From assembly GCA_023957215.1 (NCBI GenBank), contig JAMLHH010000009.1, positions 1 to 64,000 on the forward strand: a stretch of DNA of 64,000 bases, given 5' to 3'. Position 1 is the stretch's first letter, and every line of letters starts with the position of its first letter. Below the pieces are notes generated by a model. The model was given only the letters and a program-made list of their open reading frames with translations, ran no database searches and had not been told where the DNA came from. Position numbers and translations under genes: made by a program. Of the stretch, positions 47,504 through 58,700 are shown one piece after another. Origin of the DNA: Chitinophagales bacterium. Lineage in GTDB: Bacteria > Bacteroidota > Bacteroidia > Chitinophagales > JADIYW01.

Positions 47504-49372
47504 CTATGACATCATTATTTTCAAGTTGATTTCAGTACCGGTTTCAGTATTAGATTCTATGGTGATTGTACCACTCATTTCCTTGACTCTCTTTTCCATA
47601 TTATTAAGTCCGTTGCCTCTTTCAATTTTTTCTTTGTCAAAACCATTTCCAAAATCTTTGATAATAAGATGAAGCTGTTGTCCTTTTTGCGATAAGTGAA
47701 TGTTGATTTTATTGGTTTTACTGTATTTTCTGGCATTGTTAATGGCCTCTTTGAAAATCATAATGATATTCTTTCTTTTATTGGGGAGTATTTTTACTTC
47801 TTGTTGATCAATCTGAGTGTCAAAGATTAATTGTATTTCACTTGTACCAATAATTTCTGTAGCGACCTTTCTCAAATGCTCGACTAAAGCCTGTATTGTA
47901 TCATTGCTTGGATTGACAGACCAAACAATCTCTCTGATGTTATTGGCTATTTTATTGGTGAGATTGGAGACTTGCTGTAAAGTGGCTCTTATATCCTTGC
48001 CTTGCTCACTCTGCTTGATAGCCAAATCGCTGAAGATTTTTATACTGGATAGGGTAGAACCTATATCGTCGTGTAAATCTCCTGCAATATCACTACGCAT
48101 CTTTTCAAGTTGCTCTCTACGTTTGATACGTTGTTGGGTTTTGGTTCTATTGATGGCCACCATTGCAAAAGCTATCAGAAAAATGGCAATGCTGAGATAG
48201 ATATACATTTTGATTTTATACGACTTGGCAATGTTTTCTTTTTCTGTCAATTCTAATCTATGATTGAGTGAATCGACCTTTGCTTTTTGCTCGAAATCAT
48301 AACGGATACTAATTTTTTGATTTTCTATATCTAAAGATTCTTTAATTGAACTATCTTTTACAGCAAGTAATAAATTGAGATTTTCATAAGCTTTCTTATA
48401 ATCACCAACTTTAGAATAGTATAGACTCAAAAAATTGTAGTGATTGAGTGCATAATTAGCAAAATCCAAATACTCTTTACAACGGCTGCAAAGCTCTATA
48501 TATTTTTTGGCTTCTTTTATTTCATTTGCCTTGACCAAGGTATAGCCGAATGTTGAAACCATGCTACAATAGTAGTAATCGTGAAAATTGGGTTGATCAT
48601 AAGATTGTATGGCTAAATTTCCATAATATAATGCCGAGTCATATTTTTGCACCTCTTCATAGACCATGGATAAATTAGAAAGGCTGGAACTTAGTAAGTT
48701 TTTATTACCCATTTTCCTATGTAAACCAATAGCCAGCAGAAAGTTTTTAATAGACAAAGGATATTTTTCAGAATCTTTATAAGAATTTCCAAGATTATTA
48801 TAAAGCATAGCCATATTGGTACTATTGTTAATTTTTTTGGAGATTTCTAAAGCCTTGTTGATATACTTTAATTCATTTTCAGAATCTTTGATATCATTAT
48901 ATGCTATGCTGATATTGGTATAAAGATAAGAAAGTGCTTCCAGATTATTGCTTTCTTCAGCTAATCTCACTCCTTTAAACATGGTCTCCAAAGCCGGCTT
49001 GTATTGATTGAGGAATGTATAACAATACCCTATATTAGAGTAGCATCTGATTTCCTTTTCCTTATCCAACTTTGAATACAGCTGGGCTGCCTGACCACAT
49101 AACTTGATAGCATCATCATACATTGAATGACCAAAAAGTGTTACACCTTTGTCCAACAAAGCGTCTGCTTGCGAAAAATATAGTTTTTTACTTTTAGCTA
49201 CATCAATAGCTTGATCGAAAAGCTTTATTGCAGCACCAAAATCAGTTTGAGCAGTATCTGTAGCCTCCAAAACTAAATTTTTGATAAATAGGGAGTCTTT
49301 TTCATTTGCTTTTAAATTAAAAAATGAAAAGAGGATAAAACAAATAAAAGAAAGAGGTCTAAAAAATCTCAT
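47504..49372 (-). CDS. Periplasmic-TPR sensor histidine kinase (HisKA_3/NarX type)
   Basis: A 622-residue kinase that signals to the response regulator encoded just upstream. A signal peptide (~1-22) leads into TPR repeats (~45-350), each of about 40 residues, facing the periplasm. One membrane segment lies at ~385-405. The dimerisation/phosphoacceptor box is GDLHDDIGSTLSS, with His434. The ATPase has FKEAINNARKYSK (N box), DFGNGFD (D/G1) and RGNGLNNMEKR. This is the HPK7-type layout common in Bacteroidota. The ligand of the TPR domain is unknown. It is the second gene of the RR-HK operon, 70 bases after the regulator. Confidence 0.9.
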   Translation of the reverse strand: MRFFRPLSFICFILFSFFNLKANEKDSLFIKNLVLEATDTAQTDFGAAIKLFDQAIDVAKSKKLYFSQADALLDKGVTLFGHSMYDDAIKLCGQAAQLYSKLDKEKEIRCYSNIGYCYTFLNQYKPALETMFKGVRLAEESNNLEALSYLYTNISIAYNDIKDSENELKYINKALEISKKINNSTNMAMLYNNLGNSYKDSEKYPLSIKNFLLAIGLHRKMGNKNLLSSSLSNLSMVYEEVQKYDSALYYGNLAIQSYDQPNFHDYYYCSMVSTFGYTLVKANEIKEAKKYIELCSRCKEYLDFANYALNHYNFLSLYYSKVGDYKKAYENLNLLLAVKDSSIKESLDIENQKISIRYDFEQKAKVDSLNHRLELTEKENIAKSYKIKMYIYLSIAIFLIAFAMVAINRTKTQQRIKRREQLEKMRSDIAGDLHDDIGSTLSSIKIFSDLAIKQSEQGKDIRATLQQVSNLTNKIANNIREIVWSVNPSNDTIQALVEHLRKVATEIIGTSEIQLIFDTQIDQQEVKILPNKRKNIIMIFKEAINNARKYSKTNKINIHLSQKGQQLHLIIKDFGNGFDKEKIERGNGLNNMEKRVKEMSGTITIESNTETGTEINLKIMMS

Positions 49373-49442
49373 GCCAATTTTATCTTATTAAAATTAGTAT
49401 TAAAATTTAGATATTTTAAGAATTGTACAAGAATATTTTTAA

Positions 49443-50078
49443 CTATATAATATTCTCTTTCAAAGTTTTACTGACAGCTTCAGCTTGTGAATGAACATCT
49501 AATTTTTCATAAATCCGTTTAATATGTGTCCTGACTGTGCCGTCTGCTATTCCTAAGATGTTTGCCACCATCTTATAACTATTGCCATCAGTCAAGGATT
49601 GTAAAATCTCTTTTTCTCTATTTGTTAGCTGATAATCTTTTTTCTGTCTATTGGACTTTGAGATATGTTTTAACACCAAGGATGCTACCAAAGGGGACAT
49701 CGGTGCGCCACCTTCTAAAGCTTCGTGTATCGCATCTGAAAGACGTGAAGAAAGGTGTTGTTTGAGGATATATCCCGTCGCCCCATTCTGTATGGCTTCT
49801 ATAATATGTTTGTTGTCTTCAAATACAGTCAGCATCACTACCGGTATGTTATTATCGACTTTTCGTACTCTTTTTAATCCCTCAATTCCATTTACGATAG
49901 GCATATCTATATCCATTAAAATCAAGTCAGGGTCAAACATTTTCAAGTGAGACTCTATACCTTCACAATTAGGGAAAGATGCTAAAAGCTTAAATTCATC
50001 AGAGAAGCCCAATAGAGCTGAAAGGCTGAGACGTAGTTCCTGATTGTCTTCATAAAGCAGTATTTTTATCGTTCCCAT
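49443..50078 (-). CDS. NarL/FixJ-family response regulator
   Basis: A 211-residue regulator. I place the start at the ATG at 50078 (MGTIKILLYEDNQELR), not at an upstream ATG, because the receiver domain begins there and the inverted repeat and promoter lie just before it. The receiver (1-120) has the phosphoacceptor Asp56 in DLILMDIDMP. The C-terminal LuxR-type HTH (~145-205) has LTNREKEILQSLTDGNSYKMVANILGI...VRTHIKRIYEKL. The partner kinase gene is next. An inverted repeat upstream (50138-50155) recurs before the surface operon at 61585, so autoregulation together with control of that operon is likely. Confidence 0.92.
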   Translation of the reverse strand: MGTIKILLYEDNQELRLSLSALLGFSDEFKLLASFPNCEGIESHLKMFDPDLILMDIDMPIVNGIEGLKRVRKVDNNIPVVMLTVFEDNKHIIEAIQNGATGYILKQHLSSRLSDAIHEALEGGAPMSPLVASLVLKHISKSNRQKKDYQLTNREKEILQSLTDGNSYKMVANILGIADGTVRTHIKRIYEKLDVHSQAEAVSKTLKENII

Positions 50079-50107
50079 ATTATGACTTTTTGTATTTAAT
50101 GATAATA

Positions 50108-50155
50108 CAAATCTTGGTAAATTAAATTTTAAAAACAATACCCAATATAGGGTAT
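50108..50155 (-). promoter_or_regulatory. Inverted-repeat operator and -33/-7 promoter of the response-regulator operon
   Basis: On the minus strand the sequence ATACCCTATATTGGGTATTG (50155-50136) holds a perfect 6-6-6 inverted repeat (ATACCC / GGGTAT). Its last T begins the -33 TTG. Exactly 20 bases later comes AAGATTTG (50115-50108), near the TAnnTTTG consensus. Transcription should start around 50101, 23 bases before the ATG at 50078. The same sequence and spacing occur at 61645-61692. Confidence 0.7.
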
Positions 50156-50313
50156 GATTTGGGTGATCCCTTTTCAGGTCGGGCTATTTGCTTGTATTTT
50201 TAGTATTGAGACCACTTGTATTGAGTATAGAGACTTTTGTCGTCGCTTTTTGATTGTGGGCTTGTCTATATGAATGGAAGTCTATTGGGATCATGCATTT
50301 CTCCAGTCTCAAT

Positions 50314-50442
50314 ACTCACTACTCATTACTCACTACTCACTACTCATTACTCACTACTCACTACTCATTACTCACTACTCACTACTCATTACTCATTACT
50401 CACTACTCACTACTCACTACTCACTACTCACTACTCACTACT
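50314..50442. repeat. Eighteen tandem 7-bp repeats (ACTCACT / ACTCATT)
   Basis: The array runs 129 bases with a period of seven. Two unit types alternate in the order C,T,C,C,T,C,C,T,C,C,T,T and then six of the C type (C = ACTCACT, T = ACTCATT). It lies between the stop of the FN3 gene and the regulator promoter, about 160 bases upstream of the operator. Plus-strand reading frames through it are artefacts. Confidence 0.9.
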
Positions 50443-50474
50443 AAAACATATCGCTTCTATCCCTATCGCAATCA

Positions 50475-52679
50475 TCAGTACTTCACCTTTACTTCTTCGC
50501 TCAGGTTTGATTTTAGTTCTCCATGGTCTTGCTTAACTTCTATGGCGTATCTATATGTATTACCCTTTGTTATATTTTTATCATTGATAATTAACTGAGT
50601 CTTATCAACAGCATCCCATATCGTTAAAGGGTCATCATTTTCAGCTTTGTAAATGACAAAGTAGTAATTTTTATTCTTTGGAATATATTGCCAAGAGATT
50701 TGTATTGCATTGTCTTTTTTTACTAGGGCAGCATTCAGAGAATTTATTTCAGGTAACAAATTGATATCATAGTTCATCGCCCAGACTGGAAAGGATACTT
50801 TAGAACGCAAACCGGTACTATCTACAGTACTAGCCGCATACACATATTTGAGATTTGGATGTATAGACGCATCATTGACATAGAAATTAATATTTTTTGG
50901 CTCTCTTGGAATCCAAGCTATCGTATCCCATTGGCTGGCATCTTTGATTTTACGGTAAATTTCATAGCCCCACACTCCTTCACTTTCACTGCCTATCCAT
51001 TCGCTGTATATTGCTCCGTCTTTTGTGTCAATAGATTTGTTCACAGGAGCAGTAGGCGGTATTATAATAGGTTTAAGAACTTCGATAGCATTAGAAAATT
51101 TAGAATGATTTCCATTTTGATCGACTGCGACTATCTTATAATAAACTTTCCTATCGCGTGATCGAGTATTGATACTATCTAAGAAATAGGTTTCCTCGAC
51201 AAATCTTCTAGATACAATACTATAAGGTCCTTCTATATTATATGAAATATAAACACTATATCCTTTGACATCCGCCTCAGGACTTTTTTTCCAAAATAGA
51301 GCGATATAGCCGATGGAATCCATAATGCCTTTGATAACCTCAGGAGCTGTCGGTGGGATACTGTCTGTCAATATACCTCTCCGAGGTATCGAATAGGAAT
51401 AGTTTTGTACAGTATCCACCGAAACGATAGTATAATAATTAGGATGTAAAGCATCAGCGGTCGTATCGATATAGCTACGAGTACCCTTATTTAATAATTC
51501 TTGATGAAGTGGAAAAAATGGTCCCGCTGCATCAACACCTCTATTGACATAATAGCCTTTTAGATCGCCTTCAGTATCTGTATCTACCCAAGTGATTTTG
51601 ATATGATTGAGTTGGATATTAGTGACACTATCAATAGTTGCAGGTGAAGGAGCAGTTAGATCTATTCCGTGTACTATCAGTGTATCAGAATAAGCGCTCA
51701 AGTCTGCAAAGGCATCAATACCGATAATTCTATATTGATAATCATAATAGTTTTTAGGAATAGTATCAAAAAACACATGGTAGTCTTTTAGAATATTATT
51801 GATTTTATACTCAGGACTGTTTTCGTCATAACTGATGTCAGGTTGATAGGTGGATTGATAGGCTATTTCATTGAGTCGATGAAATGTCTTGCCGTTGTCA
51901 TCACTGCGGTCTATATAATATGTTGTAAAATTTCCGATTTGTTTTCTATCCCATTGTAATTCTATCTGTTTGTCTCTGGCGTAAGCTTTCAAATGATGAG
52001 GAGCAAGTGATTCGTAATAATTGATAATATTGGTATATCCGACTGTCATTGTATAGGCAACGTCTATGGTATCACAATAGATATAATAATCATACATTTT
52101 TCCTTTTTCCACGTTTTTATCGACATATCTCAAGCCTAATGCATTTGCAGCATTGATAGAGAGGTCGGCAGACTGCAATGCAAAGTAATACCTCATTCTA
52201 AACATATCACTGGCACTTTGTATCTGTTCGATTTCGCTCAATTGCTCGTCTGGGTTTGACATTGAAAAGTTTTGTCCATACATGGCTTGTGCTGCAAGTC
52301 CCATATATTGGTCTTCTTTTTTGCCGATGGCTTTGATTTGATTGGGAGTCATGGGCATGATAGCCTGATTAGTCAGTGCTAATGTATCTCTTGTCCCATT
52401 TTTGTTGAGTTCTACACGAACCAAATGATACCCTTTCTCTCTTCCCATGATCCAGCCGATAGGTGTTGTAGGAGCCCATCGTAGGACGACAGAATCTCCA
52501 TATGCTTTAGCATGTATAGGAATATCAATTTCCTTTATATTGGCTTTATGTTCTCCATCTACAAGAGTATCTTGAGTGATTGTATTTTGACTATAGCCAA
52601 TAGTTGGCAGTAGCATAATGAGACCAACAAAGAATTTCTTTGTGAGCAGGAACTTGAAATAATGATGGATACTATTCAT
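50475..52679 (-). CDS. Secreted fibronectin type III-like surface protein
   Basis: A 734-residue protein with a signal peptide (hydrophobic ~15-30, ending YSQ). The rest appears to be a series of beta-sandwich domains of about 90-100 residues. Several carry fibronectin type III marks such as W-x-DTD...L-x-GYYVNR, LFWKKSPEADVKGYSVYIS and WGYEIYRK (six or seven units judged by eye). The C-terminus is not a type A T9SS sorting domain. It is the third gene of the barrel-giant-FN3 operon, 26 bases after the giant gene. It probably binds its partners at the surface; no binding partner can be read from the sequence. Confidence 0.8.
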   Translation of the reverse strand: MNSIHHYFKFLLTKKFFVGLIMLLPTIGYSQNTITQDTLVDGEHKANIKEIDIPIHAKAYGDSVVLRWAPTTPIGWIMGREKGYHLVRVELNKNGTRDTLALTNQAIMPMTPNQIKAIGKKEDQYMGLAAQAMYGQNFSMSNPDEQLSEIEQIQSASDMFRMRYYFALQSADLSINAANALGLRYVDKNVEKGKMYDYYIYCDTIDVAYTMTVGYTNIINYYESLAPHHLKAYARDKQIELQWDRKQIGNFTTYYIDRSDDNGKTFHRLNEIAYQSTYQPDISYDENSPEYKINNILKDYHVFFDTIPKNYYDYQYRIIGIDAFADLSAYSDTLIVHGIDLTAPSPATIDSVTNIQLNHIKITWVDTDTEGDLKGYYVNRGVDAAGPFFPLHQELLNKGTRSYIDTTADALHPNYYTIVSVDTVQNYSYSIPRRGILTDSIPPTAPEVIKGIMDSIGYIALFWKKSPEADVKGYSVYISYNIEGPYSIVSRRFVEETYFLDSINTRSRDRKVYYKIVAVDQNGNHSKFSNAIEVLKPIIIPPTAPVNKSIDTKDGAIYSEWIGSESEGVWGYEIYRKIKDASQWDTIAWIPREPKNINFYVNDASIHPNLKYVYAASTVDSTGLRSKVSFPVWAMNYDINLLPEINSLNAALVKKDNAIQISWQYIPKNKNYYFVIYKAENDDPLTIWDAVDKTQLIINDKNITKGNTYRYAIEVKQDHGELKSNLSEEVKVKY

Positions 52680-52705
52680 AATCTTAAAATCTATAAGTTA
52701 ATAAA

Positions 52706-55700
52706 TTATCTTTGCCCTACAATTGGAGGCCAAAGAACTGGAGGTGGGGGAGTGTTGTAAATAACATTGGATTGTGTGCTAACATTGCCATGGTTTATTG
52801 GAAGTGTCGCTCCAGTACCACTATTGTTAGTGTTGCCAGTTGTGCTTGGTATCGTGATTTTTACATCATTATCAAGTAAGACACCGAAATTTATTATAGC
52901 CTCCTTTTTCTCTCTCATTTCTTGTGAACTGATTAGTTTGACCTTTTTATTAATTGAAGGTCCATTAATTGGAAATATAGGATAATTATTAAAATCAAAT
53001 CCTAATTTGAGATTCCCGTTTTGGTCTTTATTGTTCCCACCATTATATTCCCATAAATCAGAAAATTGGGAATGTCCATATTCTATGTATATAACATTAT
53101 CATATTTATTAGAGACTTTGTAATCTAATAGCCGTACACTTTCCATTAATTTATGAGATCTCATCCCTATCCAAAAACTTTGGGCATACTTTACTTTGTC
53201 TTCAAAAGTTACTTTATTATCTAATACATTTACACTGATAGAGCCACCTGCATAAGTCGCTAATGTTTTATTATATGGTTTTAATATTAAATCCTTGAAT
53301 TTAAAATAATTTGGATCGACCAAATAGTTGAAAAAAGTAAAGTCCACCTTGTCATAATATGATTTTAATTCTTTTCTTCCTTTAGCATATCTTTTTTCTG
53401 CTTCTTTGAATAAATAAAAATCAGTAGCTACAATCGAAGGAGATTGGTCGATGATACTCATACTTATACTGGAGTTTGTTCCTGCTGAATTGCTTGTACC
53501 CTCATCATTTAATAGAGTGAAGTAAGTACATTCATTTGACATCTTGTATGGATTTCGCGGAGTATCGTAAGTATTAAATACTTCTTTTGCCGGATTATAA
53601 CTATAATCTGTTTTTGTACCTCTGATATATGGATTGGAGAAAACGATATGTAAAAAATTGCTATCAATTAAAGTTTTAGAAATAGAATACATGGGCATAT
53701 CATAGTGAATATCTGCTGATAGTCTAGGTTGAGCATAAGCATGTAAAGTGAAATCAGTTTGAAATTTATTTGGATTGACTTTTAGTAAAGGAGGGATGGT
53801 ATAATCAAATAGATGCGACTTGTCATATCCTACTTTCCTTTTCATTCCTTTGATTTCAAACTCGTCAAAAAGCTCTCCTGTGTTAAATATTGGAATTTCA
53901 ATGTCATAAACGTTCGTAGCTTTAAAGACTGTTGCAATATCATATTTGTCCGGATTGTCTTTTACATCATAGTACCAAAGGTTAAAGATGTCTTTACTTG
54001 GAGTTTCAGCTGCATCTATCTCGGATCCTAAGCTTGCCATTTTATCTTTAAAAGAATTATACTTACTCGTTCTGAAGATGCTAGAGTATATGATTCTTCC
54101 TGATTCTGGCTGAAACACCTCTGTAGTATGACCTAATAGAGCTAAGGTATCTCCTTCTGACACAATATTGTCTTTATTAATGATCAAAGCATCTTGAAAA
54201 GCCTTGGGATTGGCGATGATATTAGACTTATCCAAAGCAGTAGAAGGGGAGCTTGGCGTTTGAGGTGTATTCGCATAAGGGTTGACAAGTTGATAGTTAT
54301 TAGTATTTACCGATATGTTTGAAGCGGTACCTTTTGGGGTGCTAGTGTTAGGTACTACACTAGATATATTTCCAGATATTATAGGGTTGGCTGGTGTAGT
54401 ACTATTGGTTTTGCCTTCAATGCTAATACTATTAGAAACAGCTTTTGTAGCATCATTGATAGTAAGGTTGACTCGTCCATTTTTATAGCGCAAATCTTTA
54501 TCATCTATTTTTATTTTAGCAGTTAAACCTTTTGCATGATTTTTATCCTCTACGGTGAAATATACTTGATAGACGGTTTCGTTCTTTAGACTAGAAGGAA
54601 TATCAAATGTAATATGTTGAGTTGGGTCAGCATAAAAAGTAGAATTAATTCTTGCTCCAGTGTTTTTTTCTACAAATGTGAGCTTCAACTCCGGTACAGT
54701 AGCATCTTCAAATGTAAAGTAGGATTTTGAATACTGATATAATAAAATTTTCCCCTTTCTATTAAATTCATTTTTCAATAAGAAATTTTGACCTTTCATA
54801 GGATAACTATTGACCACTGCATATTCGTCTATTACTCTTGGAGCTTTGCCGGTATTGAAGTAGATAGTAGAGTCTTGTGTAAATCCTTGAGGATGCTCTT
54901 TAGGATTTTTCCATTTATCACCAATTTTTTCAAAAGCTCTTCCTTTGATATAAGCACCATATAATCGTAGCTCATCGAAAGCATTTAGTCCTTTATTGAT
55001 AAAGGATGCAGCATAGCCATTTTCGCTATATTGAAGTTCGATATTGCTTACTGCTGAAGAAGATGAACTTTTGTCGTTAGTAGCAAACTTTAAAATTTTA
55101 GCATCAACGACTTCAAATTTGTAAATACGTGAGATGATGACCGGCATATCGTTATCATCTAACACTTCCTTACCTTTACTATCTGTTTTAGGCACTTGAA
55201 ATTCCACTTCAATAGGATCATATAGATTGTTGTTAGACATTGGTATGCTAAAAGTAGCATAAGGATTTGCGAAGATGCTGACATCTTTTTCAGCAGGTCC
55301 AAATTCTGAAATCATCTGAATATTTTCGAGTGGGTCGTCCCCGACAGAACATTTTGTACCCAAACTAAATCTCGCACTTGTATTGACACGGATTAGCCCG
55401 TTGAGCACTTCTCCTTGTATCCTGATACGACCATCCATCCAAGTCGGATTAGGTAGTCCAGCTTCCAAGGCGGCACCTATAGCTAATTTGACCAAGCTCA
55501 CTTCTCCGGACCAGAACCACAAATCCAATATAAATCCTACATCCATCGTAAAGAAAGCATAGATTTGCCCATTGGCATACCACCCATTCATGCCAAAATC
55601 TGTCGGATAATCCTTTTTTTCTTTTAAGTCAACAGCTCCCCCACAAGGAGATTTTGTGAAATATCTAAAAGCGACATCAAATCCTATTTTTGCACTAGCT

Positions 55701-58700
55701 CTGGCATAAAATATTCCTAGTTGCAATTTGAGCCCTCCATCTACTGCTGCTCCAAACATAAACCCTGATTGACCTCCTCCTATATCTGAAAGCATTTTGC
55801 TCATACTAGAAGATTTGTCTCCTAAAAACTCATTGACTTCGTTGGGTAAAGGTGGAAATTGGGGTAGTTTGGTTCCAGCACAGAAATAGGCACTTGCTTT
55901 CAAATACACTTTGAGAACACTAGTGTTGATATCTATAAAAGTAAGGGTGATACGACGATATGCTTCTCCCATAGCACCTTCCGAACTTTCTTGTTTTGCA
56001 GGGTAGCCTAAGTAGAGCCAGTATTGATAGTCTTCTTTGTCCTTGTCGATATGTACCCATATCGGAATATCTGCGTTAGCTATAAACATTTTAACATTCG
56101 CACCTACATACATGTCAAAACGATCTTGAGCAAACTCTAAAGCAAGCTTGGCATTGACTATGCCTTGGCTCTTTTGTTTGCCGTCAGATATGACATTTGC
56201 CCATCCATTGATCATTATTTTATCAAACCCACCACTGCTATTGAGTTGTAAAGTAAATCCGGCATTGGCTTTAACCATTTCAGCTCGAATATAAGTGAGA
56301 TCTAAACTCACATTAAAAGCCATTGTCCCTTTCTTTGGTTTAAAACTAAAAGGCCTGTCCCAGTTGTTTGTGTCACCAGCTATAAGATATAGATTTTGGT
56401 AGTATCCTCCTCCAAAACCATTGATGACCAATGGACCTATAGGGATAATGCCTGATTGCATATAGAGAGAAGCGCCAAATCCGAAATATTTATAATCGGA
56501 TTTAGAACCAAAGACAACCGTAGCAGATATTTCTATTCCCATTGGAAAGGTTACATCTCCCTCTCCAATGACACCTTGTCCCCATTCATCGTCATTTTTA
56601 AACTCCAAAGTGGCTTTGGCACTTATGGCTTCACCAAAATTGCCATCTATAGAAACTTTATTTAGTTCCACTGTAGGATAACTATCTTTAGCAGTAGGTT
56701 TTAGAGCGGTTCCTCCCATGACTCCCCATACTGTAAAAGAAGTTTCACCGTTTAACTGTATGGCATCTGTACCTAATCTCAAACCTACTCCAAATTCAAG
56801 ACCGACTGCAAAATGTCCATCTTTGGTAGATATCTTAGGACTAAAATTTTTAGGTTCAAAACCAAATCCACAAACGGTGTTGTCCTTAGATGCAGACCCT
56901 TCAGAGGAATTGCCATCAGGTCCGGGATAAGGTCCTCTTGCATATAATAGATCATTATTTTCATCCTCTGGGAATAGCATGCCTGTGCTATTGCTTTGCC
57001 CTCCACTTCTGGACAGCGTAGCAAATTTAATGTCACCGGAATAGAAATAAAATTCACCAATTTTTTGTTTGCTAATATTGCTTTCCTTCATGTTGTAGTT
57101 GGCGATTTGCATTCCTTGAATATCAACGGCATTGAGGATAACTTTAGGCTTATTACTGATGTCAATACTCAGTAGCAGATTCAAATCAGCACCTACTTTC
57201 AGTTTTGCATCTTTTTCTTTCACAATCTGAATACTTGTACCAGCCCCCAAAGTTGCATCTGCAATCCACATAGGTATTTTGTAATTTCCTACAGTGGAGA
57301 TATTGAAGTTGTAATTGATATGACCATCTACAGTATTGAGCCCACATGAGTATGATAAAGTGTCATCACTGATAGGTAAGGCTACCACCCCTGACATAGC
57401 AGCACCGCGAGGTATCCATTTTTTGATAGGGATATTAATCTTATCTATACTAAATAACCAGCCTCCAAGATCTCCTTTCCCGAAATCGAGTAGCTTGTTG
57501 GCAGATATGTCCGCCCATAGACCATTTTCACTATTGATAAATAGATTTTCAATAAGGATAGTAGGTAAAGTTGTCGTAGAGCTTCCAGCAAAATCTTTTG
57601 GTAGATTCATTTCTAAGCCTTTCATGTAAAAACCTTTGTAGGTGTTACCTTCTTTTCCTTTAAATTTGATATCATCAGCATCTGTAGGCCAAGTAAGATT
57701 ATTAGGATTGGCTTCTATAGAGTGGTCATAAAAAATTCCTGCTTTTGGATTGATGACAAATCCTGGAAGTCCTTCAATGGAAAATCTTGAATCAGTATTG
57801 AGATTAGCTATCCATTTCTCCCATTCTTTAAAATCAAATCGGGTATCCAATGATACTTGTCCACCTATTTCATTGCCTAAAGAATCTACTGGCTTGACAT
57901 CTTTTGGTAAAGTAACAGATGCTTTTATATATACCCGTTCAAAACCATCTGTGCTATTCCATTTCACATAGGAGGTATTGCTTGAGTCTCCCAAAAAGCC
58001 ACCTCTTAGTTTAAAGGCTACACCTCCACCCATATCAATACTTCTGTCGTTAGGTAAATACAATATACCATCAGCCACAGAAAATGTATTAGGATGAATA
58101 CAAAATCCTGCTCCAGCAAGAGAGAGCCATTCATTTCCATCTCCTGCCTCAGGGATTTTCATTGTAAATAATATTCTGGCATCAGCACCTTTGGGAGTAA
58201 AGATGATACCCATGATGGCCAAAGTTGATTTTACACCTGCTATATTCTTGTTGTCTAGACCCAAAGGGAAATCCACAGGGCTATTGCCTGTAAGTTGGTT
58301 CAATGGTTTTAAAGCACTGTTGGCCTTACTAACGATTGCATCTGCTTTATCTTTTAAGTTGCCTACTTGATTTAAGAATTCAGGGACACTCACATTAATC
58401 ATATTGATATCTTCTATAGCACTCGTTGTGATAATTTTTCCTGAGATGACTTCTTTTTTGCTGTTAAGAGTGATGTTGTCATATTTGACATTCATCATGA
58501 TAGGACGAGAATAAGGTGACCAAGTAATCTCTCCTGTTCCCTTGAAGGAGTTTTCACTTTTAGTAGCATTGAGAACTTTCATTTCAAATTCTCCAATTTT
58601 GATAATATCTCCATTGCTAAGAGTGCCGGTAAATGTAGTTGAATTGTCAACCGTTGGCAATCCACAATCAATTGGCAAGTCAGGTATATCTCCTGACATG

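Noticed and set aside
50237-50598. Two plus-strand frames of ~100 residues with LLTTHYS repeats
   Set aside because: They are products of the 7-bp tandem array; seven is not a multiple of three, so all frames look alike.
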